NCBI GenBank assembly: GCA_038230835.1 | Contig: JBBRMM010000030.1 | Location: forward strand, 1 to 35,011 | Reading direction: 5' to 3' | DNA length: 35,011 nt | Origin: DASUHT01 sp038230835 | GTDB lineage: Bacteria; Actinomycetota; Thermoleophilia; Gaiellales; JAICJC01 | Shown: positions 24,341-33,500 of the stretch, piece by piece | How positions within the stretch are numbered: position 1 is the stretch's first letter | Layout: the number at the start of each line of letters is the position of its first letter | Translations under genes and position numbers: made by a program | The notes under the pieces: generated by a model | What the model was told of the DNA's origin: nothing | Database searches by the model: none | Seen by the model: only the letters and a program-made list of their open reading frames with translations

Positions 24341-24655
24341 GTGGAGCCGGCACGACAACAGCTGATCTGGGACGGGGAGTGCAGCTTCTGCAACCGGGTG
24401 GTGGCCTGGGTGGGGCGACACGACCGCGACGGCCTGATCGACCCGGTACCGTCGCAGCGGCTGGGGCTCGGCCGCCTGCCCGCGCTGCGGGTGGTGAGCG
24501 CCGACGGACGAACCGAAGACGGCGCGCGAGCCTGCCTCGTGGTTCTGTCGGCGATCGGCCACAGGGGGACGGCGCGCGTGCTCGCCCGCCGGCCGCTGCT
24601 GTGGGGCGTCGAGGCCGGCTACCGGTTCGCGGCTCGGTTCCGGCGCTGGCTGTGA
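24341..24655 (+). CDS. DCC-family (DUF393) thiol-disulfide oxidoreductase-like protein
   Basis: A 104-residue protein with the family's N-terminal DGECSFCNRVVAWV, containing the D-x-x-C-x-x-C signature, followed by a thioredoxin-like order of strands and an AARFRRWL C-terminus. It starts with GTG at 24341, 6 nt after TACCCT. It overlaps the next gene by 4 bp (GTGA). Its redox partner is unknown. Confidence 0.85.
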   Translation: MEPARQQLIWDGECSFCNRVVAWVGRHDRDGLIDPVPSQRLGLGRLPALRVVSADGRTEDGARACLVVLSAIGHRGTARVLARRPLLWGVEAGYRFAARFRRWL

Positions 24656-24924
24656 CCGGCTCGCGGGTGCAGCTGCCGGCCGGCGTGCGGCCACCGTTCG
24701 ACGTGTTCGTGAACGGCGTCGTCCAGCGCCCGGGAGTGGACTACGCGGTTGACGACGATCGGCTCGTTTTCACGCGGCTGCTGGTTCCGCCGCGCCCCGA
24801 TACCGCGCGCAGCCTGTTCCGAGGGCTGTTCTTCGGCCGCTACAAGCCCGAGGATGTGGTGGACGTCGCCTACCAGACGGACGGTCGCCCGCACGTGATC
24901 AGTGGGCTGCGGATCACGGCCTGA
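24652..24924 (+). CDS. Small hypothetical protein with a phage-tail-like NG/DY motif
   Basis: A 90-residue protein, beta-rich at the start. The segment FDVFVNGVVQRPGVDYAVDD followed by RLVFTRLL recalls a repeated element of phage tail-fibre/appendage proteins (V-N-G-x-x-Q...G-x-D-Y-x-V). The rest, SLFRGLFFGRYKPEDVVDVAYQ, has no recognised family. The GTG start overlaps the DCC gene stop (GTGA), so the pair is co-translated. No other phage gene is near. Confidence 0.65.
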   Translation: MTGSRVQLPAGVRPPFDVFVNGVVQRPGVDYAVDDDRLVFTRLLVPPRPDTARSLFRGLFFGRYKPEDVVDVAYQTDGRPHVISGLRITA

Positions 24925-24943
24925 CGGTCAGACCCGGTCCGTC

Positions 24944-25195
24944 TCAGGCCAGCTTGTGGCCGAGAAAGGCGGTCTCGAGCAGGGCGAACACCGTGATCAG
25001 GCAGACCGCGAGGATGGCACCGCCACGCGATCGGGGCGACAGGAAGTAGCCGATCACTGCTCCGACCAGCGCGATCGGGCCCATGAACGCCGGCCGCGTC
25101 CAGGTACCGATGACGGCGATCGTGATCGCCGCCCCGTTGATCACCGCGACCGCGTCGTCGCGGAAGGACTCGTATTCGGGCGTGTAATCTCGCAA
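24944..25195 (-). CDS. Small membrane protein with three hydrophobic segments (83 aa)
   Basis: Not recognised. Begins LRDYTPEYESFRDDAVAVIN, followed by AAITIAVIGTW, a second helix MGPIALVGAVIGYFL and a third AILAVCLITVFALLETAFLG. The TTG at 25195 is chosen because GAGGAG sits 5 nt upstream; the frame continues further but without another ribosome site. It is convergent with the gene to its left (19 bp between stops) and divergent from ybaK (37 bp). Confidence 0.7.
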   Translation of the reverse strand: MRDYTPEYESFRDDAVAVINGAAITIAVIGTWTRPAFMGPIALVGAVIGYFLSPRSRGGAILAVCLITVFALLETAFLGHKLA

Positions 25196-25232
25196 GCGGG
25201 CTCCTCGGGGAAATGACGGGAGCATTCTACCC

Positions 25233-25702
25233 ATGGCCGAGACCAGAGGCACGACCAGCCTGCGTACCGCCGGGATTCCGCACCGGGTGCTGCTGTACAC
25301 CTACTCGGCCCGACCGTCGGCTGCGGAGCATGCCGCGGACGCGCTGGGAGTCGAGCCGCAGCGGATGTTCAAGAGTCTGGTGGCGCGCGCCGGTGACGAC
25401 TTCGTCTTCGCACTCGTGCCGGCCGGACGTGAGCTCTCGCTCAAGCGCCTGGCCGCGGCGGCCGGGGCAAAGGCCGCGACCATGGCCGAGCCGCGCGACG
25501 CCGAGCGACTGACCGGCTACCAGGTCGGGGGCATCAGCCCCCTGGGCGCGCGCCGCCGGCTGCCCGTGTTCTGGACCGCACCGCCACCGGGTTCGAACGC
25601 ATCTGCCTGAACGGCGGCGGCCGCGGCGTGATCGTGGAACTGGCGACGGCCGACCTGCTCGAGGTGACCGCTGGCACCGTGGCCGATCTGACGCAAGGCT
25701 GA
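25233..25702 (+). pseudogene. ybaK: YbaK-type Cys-tRNA(Pro) deacylase, frameshifted
   Basis: The first 112 codons encode a typical YbaK/EbsC N-terminus: TAGIPHRVLLYTY, ALGVEPQRMFKSLV with the catalytic-region lysine, and GYQVGGISPLGARRRLPV. At about 25569 the frame runs into 13 unrelated residues and stops at 25610. In the neighbouring frame the expected C-terminus continues: VLDRTATGFERICLNGGGRG, then IVELATADLLEVTAGTVADL, ending at 25702. Restoring one base (for example an extra G after GTG at 25566-25568) rejoins the halves. The intact enzyme hydrolyses mischarged Cys-tRNA(Pro). This may be a real mutation or a sequence/assembly error; both halves look well conserved. Confidence 0.85.
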
Positions 25703-25711
25703 CCGGGCACG

Positions 25712-27217
25712 ATGCGCCGCCCAGAGGGCCTCCGGGAGGATTCGCCGACGCTGCGGCATATTGAGCAGCAAATCGACCGTCTCACCACGCACCCGCCGCG
25801 GCACGCGGTCGCGCTGCTCGTCGCGCTCGCGCTCGCGATCGGCAGCAGCGGCTGTTTCGGCGCGTCGAGCGGAGCCGGCCCACCGCCGACACCCACCCGA
25901 CCCACCCCTCCGAGCTCGGGCGAGTCGGGGATCCACAAGATCCGGCACGTGATCATGATCGTCCAGGAGAACCGGTCGTTCGACTCGTACCTCGGCACGT
26001 TCCCGGGCGCCGACGGGCTGCCGGGGGCCGGCTTGCTGTACACCGCCTGCGTCCCCGACCCCGAGCACCACACCTGCCAGCACCCCTACCACGATCCGTC
26101 CCCGGTGAACTGGGGAGGGCCTCACGGAGCCGTTTCGACTCTGGACGAGATCGACGGCGGCAAGATGGACGGGTTCATCCGCCAGGCCGAGCACAAGACG
26201 AGCGGGTGCTTCGAGACCGGGAGCGCGTTCAGCCCCGGGTGTAACTCCGAGTTCCTACACCCCGACGTGATGGGGTATCACACCGCGGCGGAGATACCGA
26301 ACTACTGGGCGTACGCCCACCGCTTCGTCCTCCAGGACCACATGTTTCCGCCGACGATCGGCTGGAGCCTGGCCGAGCACCTATACGGCGTGTCGGCATG
26401 GTCGGCGCGCTGCACGACGTCGTCGCCGATGTCGTGTCACACCGCCCTGGGCAGCAAGCCGGACACCAACCGCCTGGACGGGCTGGCGACCCCTCCGTTC
26501 GAATGGACGGACATCACCTACTTGCTGCACCGCCGGCACGTCACGTGGCGGTACTTCGTCTCGAGCGGGCTCCAACCCGACTGCGCAACCGGAGCGATGT
26601 TCTGCGCGCCGACGCACTTGACGGCGAAGACCCGCTCGATCTGGAATCCGCTTCCGGGATTCACCACCGTCCAGGCTGACCACCAGCTCGGCGACATCCA
26701 GCCGGTGCGCCGGTACTTCGCCGACGCCAGGAGCGGCACCCTGCCGGCCGTCACGTGGATCGTTCCCGACGATCGGGACTCGGAACACCCGCCGGCGCCG
26801 ATCGTCTACGGCCAGGCATGGGTGACCCGGCTGGTGAACGCCGCGATGCGCAGCCCGGACTGGAGCTCGACGGCGATCTTTCTGACCTGGGACGACTCGG
26901 GCGGTTTCTACGATCACGTCGTGCCGCCGGTGGTGGACGGCAACGGCTACGGCGTCCGTGTCCCGGCGATGGTGATCAGTCCGTACGCCCGTCGAGGCAT
27001 GATCGACCATCAGGTGCTGTCCTTCGACGCCTATCTGAAGTTCATCGAGGACGACTTTCTCGGAGGCCAGCGGCTCGACCCGCGCACGGACGGCCGGCCC
27101 GACTCACGACCGACCGTGCGCGAGACGATCCCGATCCTCGGCAACCTGGTGGCCGACTTCAACTTCCGTCAGCAGCCGTTGCCGCGGTTCCTGCTCCCGC
27201 TCTGGCCTCGGCGGTGA
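25712..27217 (+). CDS. Secreted phosphoesterase (acid phosphatase / phospholipase C family)
   Basis: A 501-residue exported protein of the alkaline-phosphatase-like phosphoesterase family (as in AcpA and non-haemolytic phospholipase C). A basic N-terminus leads to a hydrophobic segment (ALLVALALAIGSSGC), whose cysteine could be a lipobox (S-S-G-C), followed by a proline/threonine-rich linker. Catalytic-domain features include VIMIVQENRSFDSYLGTFPG, DDRDSEHPPA, FLTWDDSGGFYDHVVPP and VPAMVISPYAR. The ATG at 25712 lies 9 bp after the ybaK C-terminal stop; a later start near the hydrophobic segment is possible. Substrate (phospholipid or phosphomonoester) is undecided. Confidence 0.88.
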   Translation: MRRPEGLREDSPTLRHIEQQIDRLTTHPPRHAVALLVALALAIGSSGCFGASSGAGPPPTPTRPTPPSSGESGIHKIRHVIMIVQENRSFDSYLGTFPGADGLPGAGLLYTACVPDPEHHTCQHPYHDPSPVNWGGPHGAVSTLDEIDGGKMDGFIRQAEHKTSGCFETGSAFSPGCNSEFLHPDVMGYHTAAEIPNYWAYAHRFVLQDHMFPPTIGWSLAEHLYGVSAWSARCTTSSPMSCHTALGSKPDTNRLDGLATPPFEWTDITYLLHRRHVTWRYFVSSGLQPDCATGAMFCAPTHLTAKTRSIWNPLPGFTTVQADHQLGDIQPVRRYFADARSGTLPAVTWIVPDDRDSEHPPAPIVYGQAWVTRLVNAAMRSPDWSSTAIFLTWDDSGGFYDHVVPPVVDGNGYGVRVPAMVISPYARRGMIDHQVLSFDAYLKFIEDDFLGGQRLDPRTDGRPDSRPTVRETIPILGNLVADFNFRQQPLPRFLLPLWPRR

Positions 27218-27226
27218 TCTCCCCGG

Positions 27227-28213
27227 TCATTCGTAGCGCCCGCCGGAGATGCCGGCCAGCTTCTCCATCGAATGAGTGGCCTGCAGCGTGCGGACGGTGC
27301 CCGACTTCGACCGCATGACCAGCGACTGCGTGCGGGCGCCGCCGGACTGGTAGCGCACGCCGCGCAGCAGGTCGCCGTCGGTGACCCCGGTGGCGGCGAA
27401 GAAGACGTTGTCGCCACGCACCAGGTCGTCCACCGTCAATACCCGTTCGAGGTCCTGGCCGGCGGCCCGCGCCGCTGCCCGCTCCTCGTCGTTGCGTGGC
27501 CACAGCCGACCCTGCAGCTGGCCGCCGAGGCACTTGAAGGCGGCGGCTGCGAGCACGCCCTCCGGCGTGCCGCCGATGCCCCACAGCAGGTCGATGCCGG
27601 TGTCGGGGCTGGCCGCCATCATCGCCCCGGCCACGTCACCGTGCGCGATGAAGCGGATGCGCGCACCGGCCGCGCGGATCCGCTTCACCATCTCGTCGTG
27701 CCGCGGCCGGTCGAGAATCACCACCATCAGATCCCGCACCCGCACCCGCTTGGAATTCGCCACCAGCGCGAGCGTGTCCTCGATCGGTGCGGTGAGGTCG
27801 ATCTCGTCGTCGATGTCCGCACCGCAGGCGATCTTCTCCATGTAGAACACCGGGCCGGGGTCGAACATGCTGCCGCGGTCGGCGGCCGCCACCACCGCGA
27901 GCGCATTCGGCTGGCCCCGGGCGCACAGCTCGGTGCCCTCCAGCGGATCGACCGCCACGTCCACCTCGACGCCGTGGCCGCTGCCGATCCGCTCACCGTT
28001 GAAGAGCATCGGCGCTTCGTCCTTCTCGCCCTCGCCGATCACCACCACGCCGTCCATCTCGACCGTGGCCAGCATGTGCCGCATGGCGTCCACAGCCGCC
28101 TGGTCGGCGGCGATCTTCTCGCCGAATCCGACCCAGCGGGCCGCCGCGAGCGCCGCCGCCTCGGTCACGCGGACGAGCTCGAGAGCGAGGTTTCGGTCAG
28201 GTTCGTGGGACAC
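27227..28213 (-). CDS. glpX: Fructose-1,6-bisphosphatase, class II
   Basis: Hydrolyses fructose-1,6-bisphosphate to fructose-6-phosphate in gluconeogenesis; metal-dependent, cytoplasmic. The 328-residue length is normal. Family motifs are AARWVGFGEKIAADQAAVDA, VIGEGEKDEAPMLFNGE, DVAVDPLEGTELCARGQPNA, GIGGTPEGVLAAAAFKCLGG and QGRLWPRND. The start is GTG at 28213, with GGAGGAG 9 nt upstream. The stop is 9 bp from the end of the convergent phosphoesterase gene. It is the usual FBPase type in actinobacteria. Confidence 0.97.
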   Translation of the reverse strand: MSHEPDRNLALELVRVTEAAALAAARWVGFGEKIAADQAAVDAMRHMLATVEMDGVVVIGEGEKDEAPMLFNGERIGSGHGVEVDVAVDPLEGTELCARGQPNALAVVAAADRGSMFDPGPVFYMEKIACGADIDDEIDLTAPIEDTLALVANSKRVRVRDLMVVILDRPRHDEMVKRIRAAGARIRFIAHGDVAGAMMAASPDTGIDLLWGIGGTPEGVLAAAAFKCLGGQLQGRLWPRNDEERAAARAAGQDLERVLTVDDLVRGDNVFFAATGVTDGDLLRGVRYQSGGARTQSLVMRSKSGTVRTLQATHSMEKLAGISGGRYE

Positions 28214-28281
28214 AGGTGGTAGCTCCTCCCCGGCGGGGTCGACGGCGAGGAGGATACCGAGCGCCGAGCAGCCGCGTCCGG

Positions 28282-28911
28282 TCAGGCGTGCACCGGCGAG
28301 AGCTCCTCAACCAGTTCGTAGGTCACGTCCAGGCCGACGCTCTCCACGTGCGGCGCGATCGCCTCCAGCATCCGGTCGCGACCCGAGCTCGAGCTGTCAC
28401 GCATCGCTGACGGGTCGTCGGTGCGCACGATCCCAAGCTGGATCATGTGGTTCGGATCGGAGTCCTCGGCCAGCGCCAGCACCTGCGTGAGCCCCGGTGG
28501 CAGCTCGCCGCCCATACTGTCGACGAAGCCCTGCATCGCCGCTGCGTACGCCTCGCCGTGGCCGGGCTTGAGCCGGCGCTCGGTGAGCGGCACCGTGGTG
28601 TGCTCGCCGGTGGCGGTCCCGGCCTGGGAGTGGACGACGCCGAACAGACCCGAGACGAGGGTCTCGGCGACGTGCGGCGCCATCCGCTCATGCCGTTCGC
28701 GCTCGCTTGGCTCCAGCTCGCGCTGCAGGTTGGCGGCGCGTTCGTCGGTGACGTCGAACAGCCCGAAGGCGGTGATCTGGTCAGGATCGGCGGGATCGCG
28801 CAGCAGGTAGGCCTTGATCATCCCCTCCGGCCATCGCTCCGGTTGCCACGACTGCCGAAACGCCTCGAAGTGGCCCGGCTTGATCCGACGGGCGGTGAAC
28901 ACGACCTTCAT
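28282..28911 (-). CDS. Tandem ABM-like (dimeric alpha-beta barrel) protein
   Basis: A 209-residue protein with two related halves. The first opens MKVVFTARRIKPGHFEAFRQ and the second TTVPLTERRLKPGHGEAYAA, an obvious internal repeat (-RR-KPGH-EA-). Both continue with DQITAFGLFDVT- and NHMIQLGIVRTD-type strands and RHERMAPHV/RMLEAIAPHV helices. The pattern fits ABM/EthD-like folds. The ATG at 28911 has AAGGGGG upstream. It lies 34 bp after the ADP-ribosylglycohydrolase stop on the same strand, so it is probably the last gene of that unit. A second tandem protein of this general type is at 18751-19344, but the two share little obvious sequence. Confidence 0.75.
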   Translation of the reverse strand: MKVVFTARRIKPGHFEAFRQSWQPERWPEGMIKAYLLRDPADPDQITAFGLFDVTDERAANLQRELEPSERERHERMAPHVAETLVSGLFGVVHSQAGTATGEHTTVPLTERRLKPGHGEAYAAAMQGFVDSMGGELPPGLTQVLALAEDSDPNHMIQLGIVRTDDPSAMRDSSSSGRDRMLEAIAPHVESVGLDVTYELVEELSPVHA

Positions 28912-28945
28912 GGCGGCCCCCTTGATTCGATTGGCACGATGCACA

Positions 28946-29842
28946 CTACGCCCGCAGCAGACGCGTCGCAACCCCGCCGATGCGCGCCCGCTCGAGCAGC
29001 GGCTCGAGCCATCGCTCCGGAATCGTGGAGGCGCCGAAGCGAGCGCCTGCCAGCGCCCCGGCGACCGCCGCGTTGGTATCGGCGTCGCCGCCCAGGTTGG
29101 CCGCGAACACCACGGCCTGCTCGAAGTCGTCGTGGCCGAAGGCAGCTCCAAACCCGATCCGTAGGGCCGTCAGCACGAACCCCATACTGGTCTGGGCCTC
29201 GTCCTCGAGCGGCCCGCGGTCGGCGATCGCCAACTCGGCGGCGTGGGCGACATACGACACCGAGTGCGGCCGGCCACGGCCCGCGACCAGCGCAGCCAGG
29301 GTCATGTTGAACCACACGCAGGCCTCGGCTGCCAGCGGGTCGTGGTGGGTGAGGCTCGAGTCGAGCCGTGAGTAGCGGTCGAGCAGGGCCGGGTCGTGGA
29401 GGTAGCGAAGCGCGATCGGAGCGGTACGCATGAGCGACCCGTTGCCGGCGCTGTGGCCACCCGATTCTGCATGCCAGTGCTCGGCCGCGACCCGCGCCTC
29501 AGCGGGGTCCCGCGCCCGCGACAGGGCGCGGTTGATCGTCGTGCCGATGTCCTTGGGTCGTGAGCGGGCCCACAACGCGTAGCGCGCGAACACATCCCGC
29601 TCGTCGTACCCACCCTGCTCGACCATGCTGTCGGCTAGGGCCAGCGCCATCGTGGTGTCGTCGGTCCACTCACCACGTTGCCAGGTGCTCGACGCGACCA
29701 TGTCACGCAGCGGGCCTCCGTAGCGCCGGGTGACCTGGTCGGGGTGCAGCCACTCGATGGCGGCTCCGAGGGCGTCCCCGGCGGCCAGCCCCAGCAACGC
29801 CCCCCGTGCGCGGTCGGCCAGCCCGGGCCGGCGCGCCCTCAC
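28946..29842 (-). CDS. ADP-ribosylglycohydrolase family protein
   Basis: A 298-residue enzyme of the DraG/ARH family, which removes ADP-ribose from proteins, nucleic acids or small molecules using two Mg ions. The metal-binding motifs are all present: GAALGL-like start RGALLGLAAGDALGAAIEW, WTDDTTMALALADSM (the TDDT box, about residue 53), GHSAGNGSLMRTAPIAL and GGDADTNAAVAGALAGARFG near the C-terminus. The GTG at 29842 makes a GTGA overlap with the DNA-glycosylase gene, so the long upstream frame is shadow. Being coupled to repair genes suggests, but does not show, a DNA-linked substrate. No ADP-ribosyltransferase gene was seen. Confidence 0.9.
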   Translation of the reverse strand: MRARRPGLADRARGALLGLAAGDALGAAIEWLHPDQVTRRYGGPLRDMVASSTWQRGEWTDDTTMALALADSMVEQGGYDERDVFARYALWARSRPKDIGTTINRALSRARDPAEARVAAEHWHAESGGHSAGNGSLMRTAPIALRYLHDPALLDRYSRLDSSLTHHDPLAAEACVWFNMTLAALVAGRGRPHSVSYVAHAAELAIADRGPLEDEAQTSMGFVLTALRIGFGAAFGHDDFEQAVVFAANLGGDADTNAAVAGALAGARFGASTIPERWLEPLLERARIGGVATRLLRA

Positions 29843-30540
29843 CCCGCCCCCGGCTGGCAGACCGGGCACAGATAGGTGCGGCGCCGCTGCTCTCCTTGCA
29901 CGATGGCCGCGATCGGGTTCGCGCAGCGCGGGCAGGGACGGCCGCTGCGCCGGTACACCCGGCCGGGCAGCCGCCCGCCGCCGGTGACCGCTCGACGCAG
30001 GATCCGGCGTGAGACAGCCGCCAACTCGAGCAGTTGCCGGTCGGAGGCCGACGCGACCGGGCGCAGGGGGTGGACGCGCCGTTCCCACAGCGCTTCGCTC
30101 TTGACGATGTTGCCGATCCCGGCCAGCACCCGCTGATCCAGCAGTAGCTCACCGACGGAGCGGTCGACGACCAGACGAGCTCGGCGCAGGTACTCGGCGG
30201 TGTCGAACGTGCCGTGCAGCAGGTCCGGCCCGAGCGGCGGCGCCGCCCGCCTCGAGGGGCACTCGGCGACCCGCAGCGTGCCGCTGATGACGATGTCCGC
30301 GGAGGCCGTCCGCAGCACCGCCGGACCGCGCCCGGTGCCCGCCTGCGCGAGCCAGACTCGACCGTGCATCCCCAGATGCACGCGCAGGCTGCGCCCGTTG
30401 TCACCGTGAATCAGCAGGTTCTTGCCGGCCGCCTCGACACCGACCAGCGTCGACCCCGCCAGCGGCCCGGCGGTCACCGACTGGCCCACCATCGGCGCCA
30501 GCCGCCGGGCGGCGAGCTCCAGAGAATGCCCTTCAGGCAC
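29839..30540 (-). CDS. nei: Fpg/Nei-family DNA glycosylase/AP lyase
   Basis: Excises oxidised bases and nicks the AP site. The 233-residue protein starts VPEGHSLELAARRLAP: after removal of the first residue, Pro and Glu form the catalytic pair. GKNLLIHG holds the conserved lysine, LDQRVLAGIGNIVKSEALW is the H2TH element, and a four-cysteine zinc finger CPRCANPIAAIVQGE...YLCPVCQ ends the protein. The P-E-G-H start favours Nei over Fpg. GTG at 30540 overlaps the lhr end by 8 bp. Slightly shorter than typical members (about 260-290). Confidence 0.93.
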   Translation of the reverse strand: MPEGHSLELAARRLAPMVGQSVTAGPLAGSTLVGVEAAGKNLLIHGDNGRSLRVHLGMHGRVWLAQAGTGRGPAVLRTASADIVISGTLRVAECPSRRAAPPLGPDLLHGTFDTAEYLRRARLVVDRSVGELLLDQRVLAGIGNIVKSEALWERRVHPLRPVASASDRQLLELAAVSRRILRRAVTGGGRLPGRVYRRSGRPCPRCANPIAAIVQGEQRRRTYLCPVCQPGAG

Positions 30541-33500
30541 GCAGCACCAGCCGACGGTGGGTCTGCAGAAACCCGTGGGCGAGCAACGTGCGCTCGACCG
30601 GGGTGCCCGCCAGCGGCTCACCGTCCACCCGCTCGGGCGCCAGCCGCCTGATCCGTCCGCCACGCACGGCAGCCGCCAGCGCAGCGACCGCCGGCTCGAC
30701 CAGCTCGCTGTCGAACACCACCAGCCCGCGCCCGCCGCGCTCGACGTAGAGCACTGCGGCGCCACCGACCAGCACCACCCACGCACCCGCGACCCGGGTC
30801 GGGCGGCGGGCGGCGGAGGGCCAGTCGACGACGCTGCCGAAGGGGTTGGCGGGATCGGCGGCGCTGAGCACCACGGCCGACGCGTCGTCGCCGCGCTCGC
30901 GCACGGCGCGCAGCCGCTCGACCGCCGCCGAGAGCGCGAACTGCGCACCGCCCAATCCCTCGACGAAGTACCCCCGCTGACACCGCCCCGCCTCCTCCAT
31001 CAGCCGCAGCTCGCCGTACACCGCCGCGAACCCGCCGGGGATCCCCTCCGCCAGCACCGCCGCGCGCGTGAGCACTCCATGCCGGTCGAGCAGCGTCTCG
31101 GCCAGCGCCCGGGCCCGCTCCCGGGGGGCCGGCGCCGGCACCAGCAACGATTCCACCAGCGACCAGCGCCCGCGCGCGGCCGGCAGGGCGGAGGTGGGCC
31201 GCGCCCGACGCGCCCGCCGTGCCCCGGCTGAAGCGGCAGGCAGCGCACGCAGTAGCACGCGACCGCGCAGCGGCTGCCACGAATCGTTGGTGATCAGGCC
31301 CGCCCAGACCAGGCCCCACAGCTCGACCAGGAGCGAGCGGTCGGACTCGCCGGTCTCGGCCACCAGGTCGGCGAAGAAGCTCGCGCCGCGCCGGCGCAGC
31401 AGTTCGATCAGCGGATGATCAGACGGCTCGGATGGCTGTTGCAGGAGCGCCGCGTCCTCTCGCAGGTACATGCGCACGCGCCCCTCACCCGCACCCACCC
31501 ACACCAGCTCTCCACCGGCGCAGGCCGCGTCCAGCCAGTCGGGCCGGTAGTCCGGCACGCGCGGCGGGAGGATGTCCGTCTCGATCGCCGCCACCGGCAG
31601 CGCCACGCCCTCGAGCTGCGACACCACCTCGCGCAGCCGCTCGGGGCCGCGGCCCAGCTCACGCCCGATCCCGTGCCAGGCCGGCAGAAACCGCCCCAGC
31701 GCCGCAGGCTCGACCGGCTCGACGGTGCGCCGCAGGCGGGCCAGCGTGCGCCGCCGCAGCCGCCGCAGCACGTCCGGGGCGACGAACTCGCGACCCGCGC
31801 CGCCTGGCCGGAATCCACCCTCGAGCAGCTCGCCCCGCTCCACCAGTCCGCGCAGCACCGCGCCCGCGTCGACACCCAGACGCCGGCGTAGGTCGTCGGC
31901 GGCGAACGGGCCGCGGGTACGGGCATAGCGCAGCACGAGCCGCTCGAGCGCGCGTTCCACCGGATGCAGGAAGGCGTCGGCAACACCGGCCGGCGGCGCA
32001 GCGCCGACCCCGTCCCGGTAGAGAGCGGCGTCCTCCACGGCCACCAACCTCCGCTCGCCGGCGATCCCGATCTCGATCACCCGCCGCTCGGCGAGCAGGC
32101 GCTCGACCCCGGTCGCACCGCGGGCGGCCAGCTCGGTCGCGGACAGGTCGCCCACCCGCCGCAGCAGGTCATGGGTGGCGTCGGCGCTGAGCGCCCGGCC
32201 GTCGCCACGCAGCTCCGACTCGACCTCGGCGATGGCGTCGGAGTCCAGCAGCTCGCGCAGGTCGTCGGCCGCCAGCAGCTCGGCCAGCAGGGCGCGATCG
32301 AGCTGCAGCGCCTGCAGCCGCCGCTCGGCGGCGGGCGCGTCGCCCTCGTACATATAGCTGGCGATGTAGTCGAAGAGCAGCGACGAGGCGAACGGCGACG
32401 GGTGCGGCGAGTCGACCTCCACCAGCCGCACCGAGCCGGATCCGACCGCGGCCAGAAGCTCCTTCAGCCGGGGCACCTCGAACACGTCCGAGAGCACTTC
32501 GCGATAGGTCTCGAGCAGGATCGGGAACGACCCGTGCTTGACGGCCACCTGCTGCAGGTCGTGGGCCTTCAGACGCTGCTGCCACAGCGGCATCCGCACT
32601 CCCGGCCGGCGGCGCGGCAGCAGCAGCGCCCGGCCCGCATTCTCGCGGAAACGGGCGGCGAACATCGGGCTCTGCGCCACCCGGCCGACCAGCAGATCGT
32701 CGAGCTCGTCTGGCGGGATGGCGATCAGATCGGTCGGCGGCGGGATGTCCGAGTCGGGCAGCCGGAGCGCGATCCCGTCATCCGACCACATCGCCTCCAC
32801 CTCGATGCCCATCGCCTGGGACATGCGGGCCTCGACAGCCAGCGCCCAGGGGGCGTGCACCCGCCCGCCGTAGGGCGAGAGCACGCACACCCGCCAGTCG
32901 CCCAGCTCGTCGCGAAACCGCTCGACCACGATATGCCGATCCGACGGCACCACACCGGTGGCCCGCTCCTGATCGTCCAGGTAGGCGGCGAGGTTGGCGG
33001 CGGCGAACGGATCGAGGTCGCCGAAGCGGCGGGTGCGGGTCGCCTCGCCGACGGCGCGCCCCAGCTCGTACGACCGGCCGATCACGTCGCCCTTCCAGAA
33101 CGGCAGCCGCCCAGGCACGCCGGGCGCCGGCGAGACCAGCACCCGGTCACGGGTGATCTGCTCGATCCGCCACGAGCTGGCACCCAGCTGGAAGACCTCC
33201 CCCTGGCGGGCCTCGTACACCATCTCCTCGTCCAGCTCGCCGACCCGCGCACCGGAGTCGACCAGGAAGACCCCGTACAGCCCACGGTCGGGAATCGTGC
33301 CCCCGCTGACAACGGCCAGCCGGCGGGCGCCGTCCCGCGCGCGCACACGGCCGGCGGCCCGGTCCCATACCAGTCGCGGTCGCAGCTCGGCGTATTCGTC
33401 CGACGGGTAGCGGCCGGCCAGCATGTCCAGCACGCCCTCGAACTGGGCGCGGGAGAGCTCGCGGTAGGAGTGCGCCCTGCACACCAGCCTGTGCAGCTCG

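Noticed and set aside
24302..24694. N-terminal extension of aconitase to 24694
   Set aside because: It lies opposite the DCC-family gene and is unlike any aconitase N-terminus; the ATG at 24301 has a promoter hexamer.
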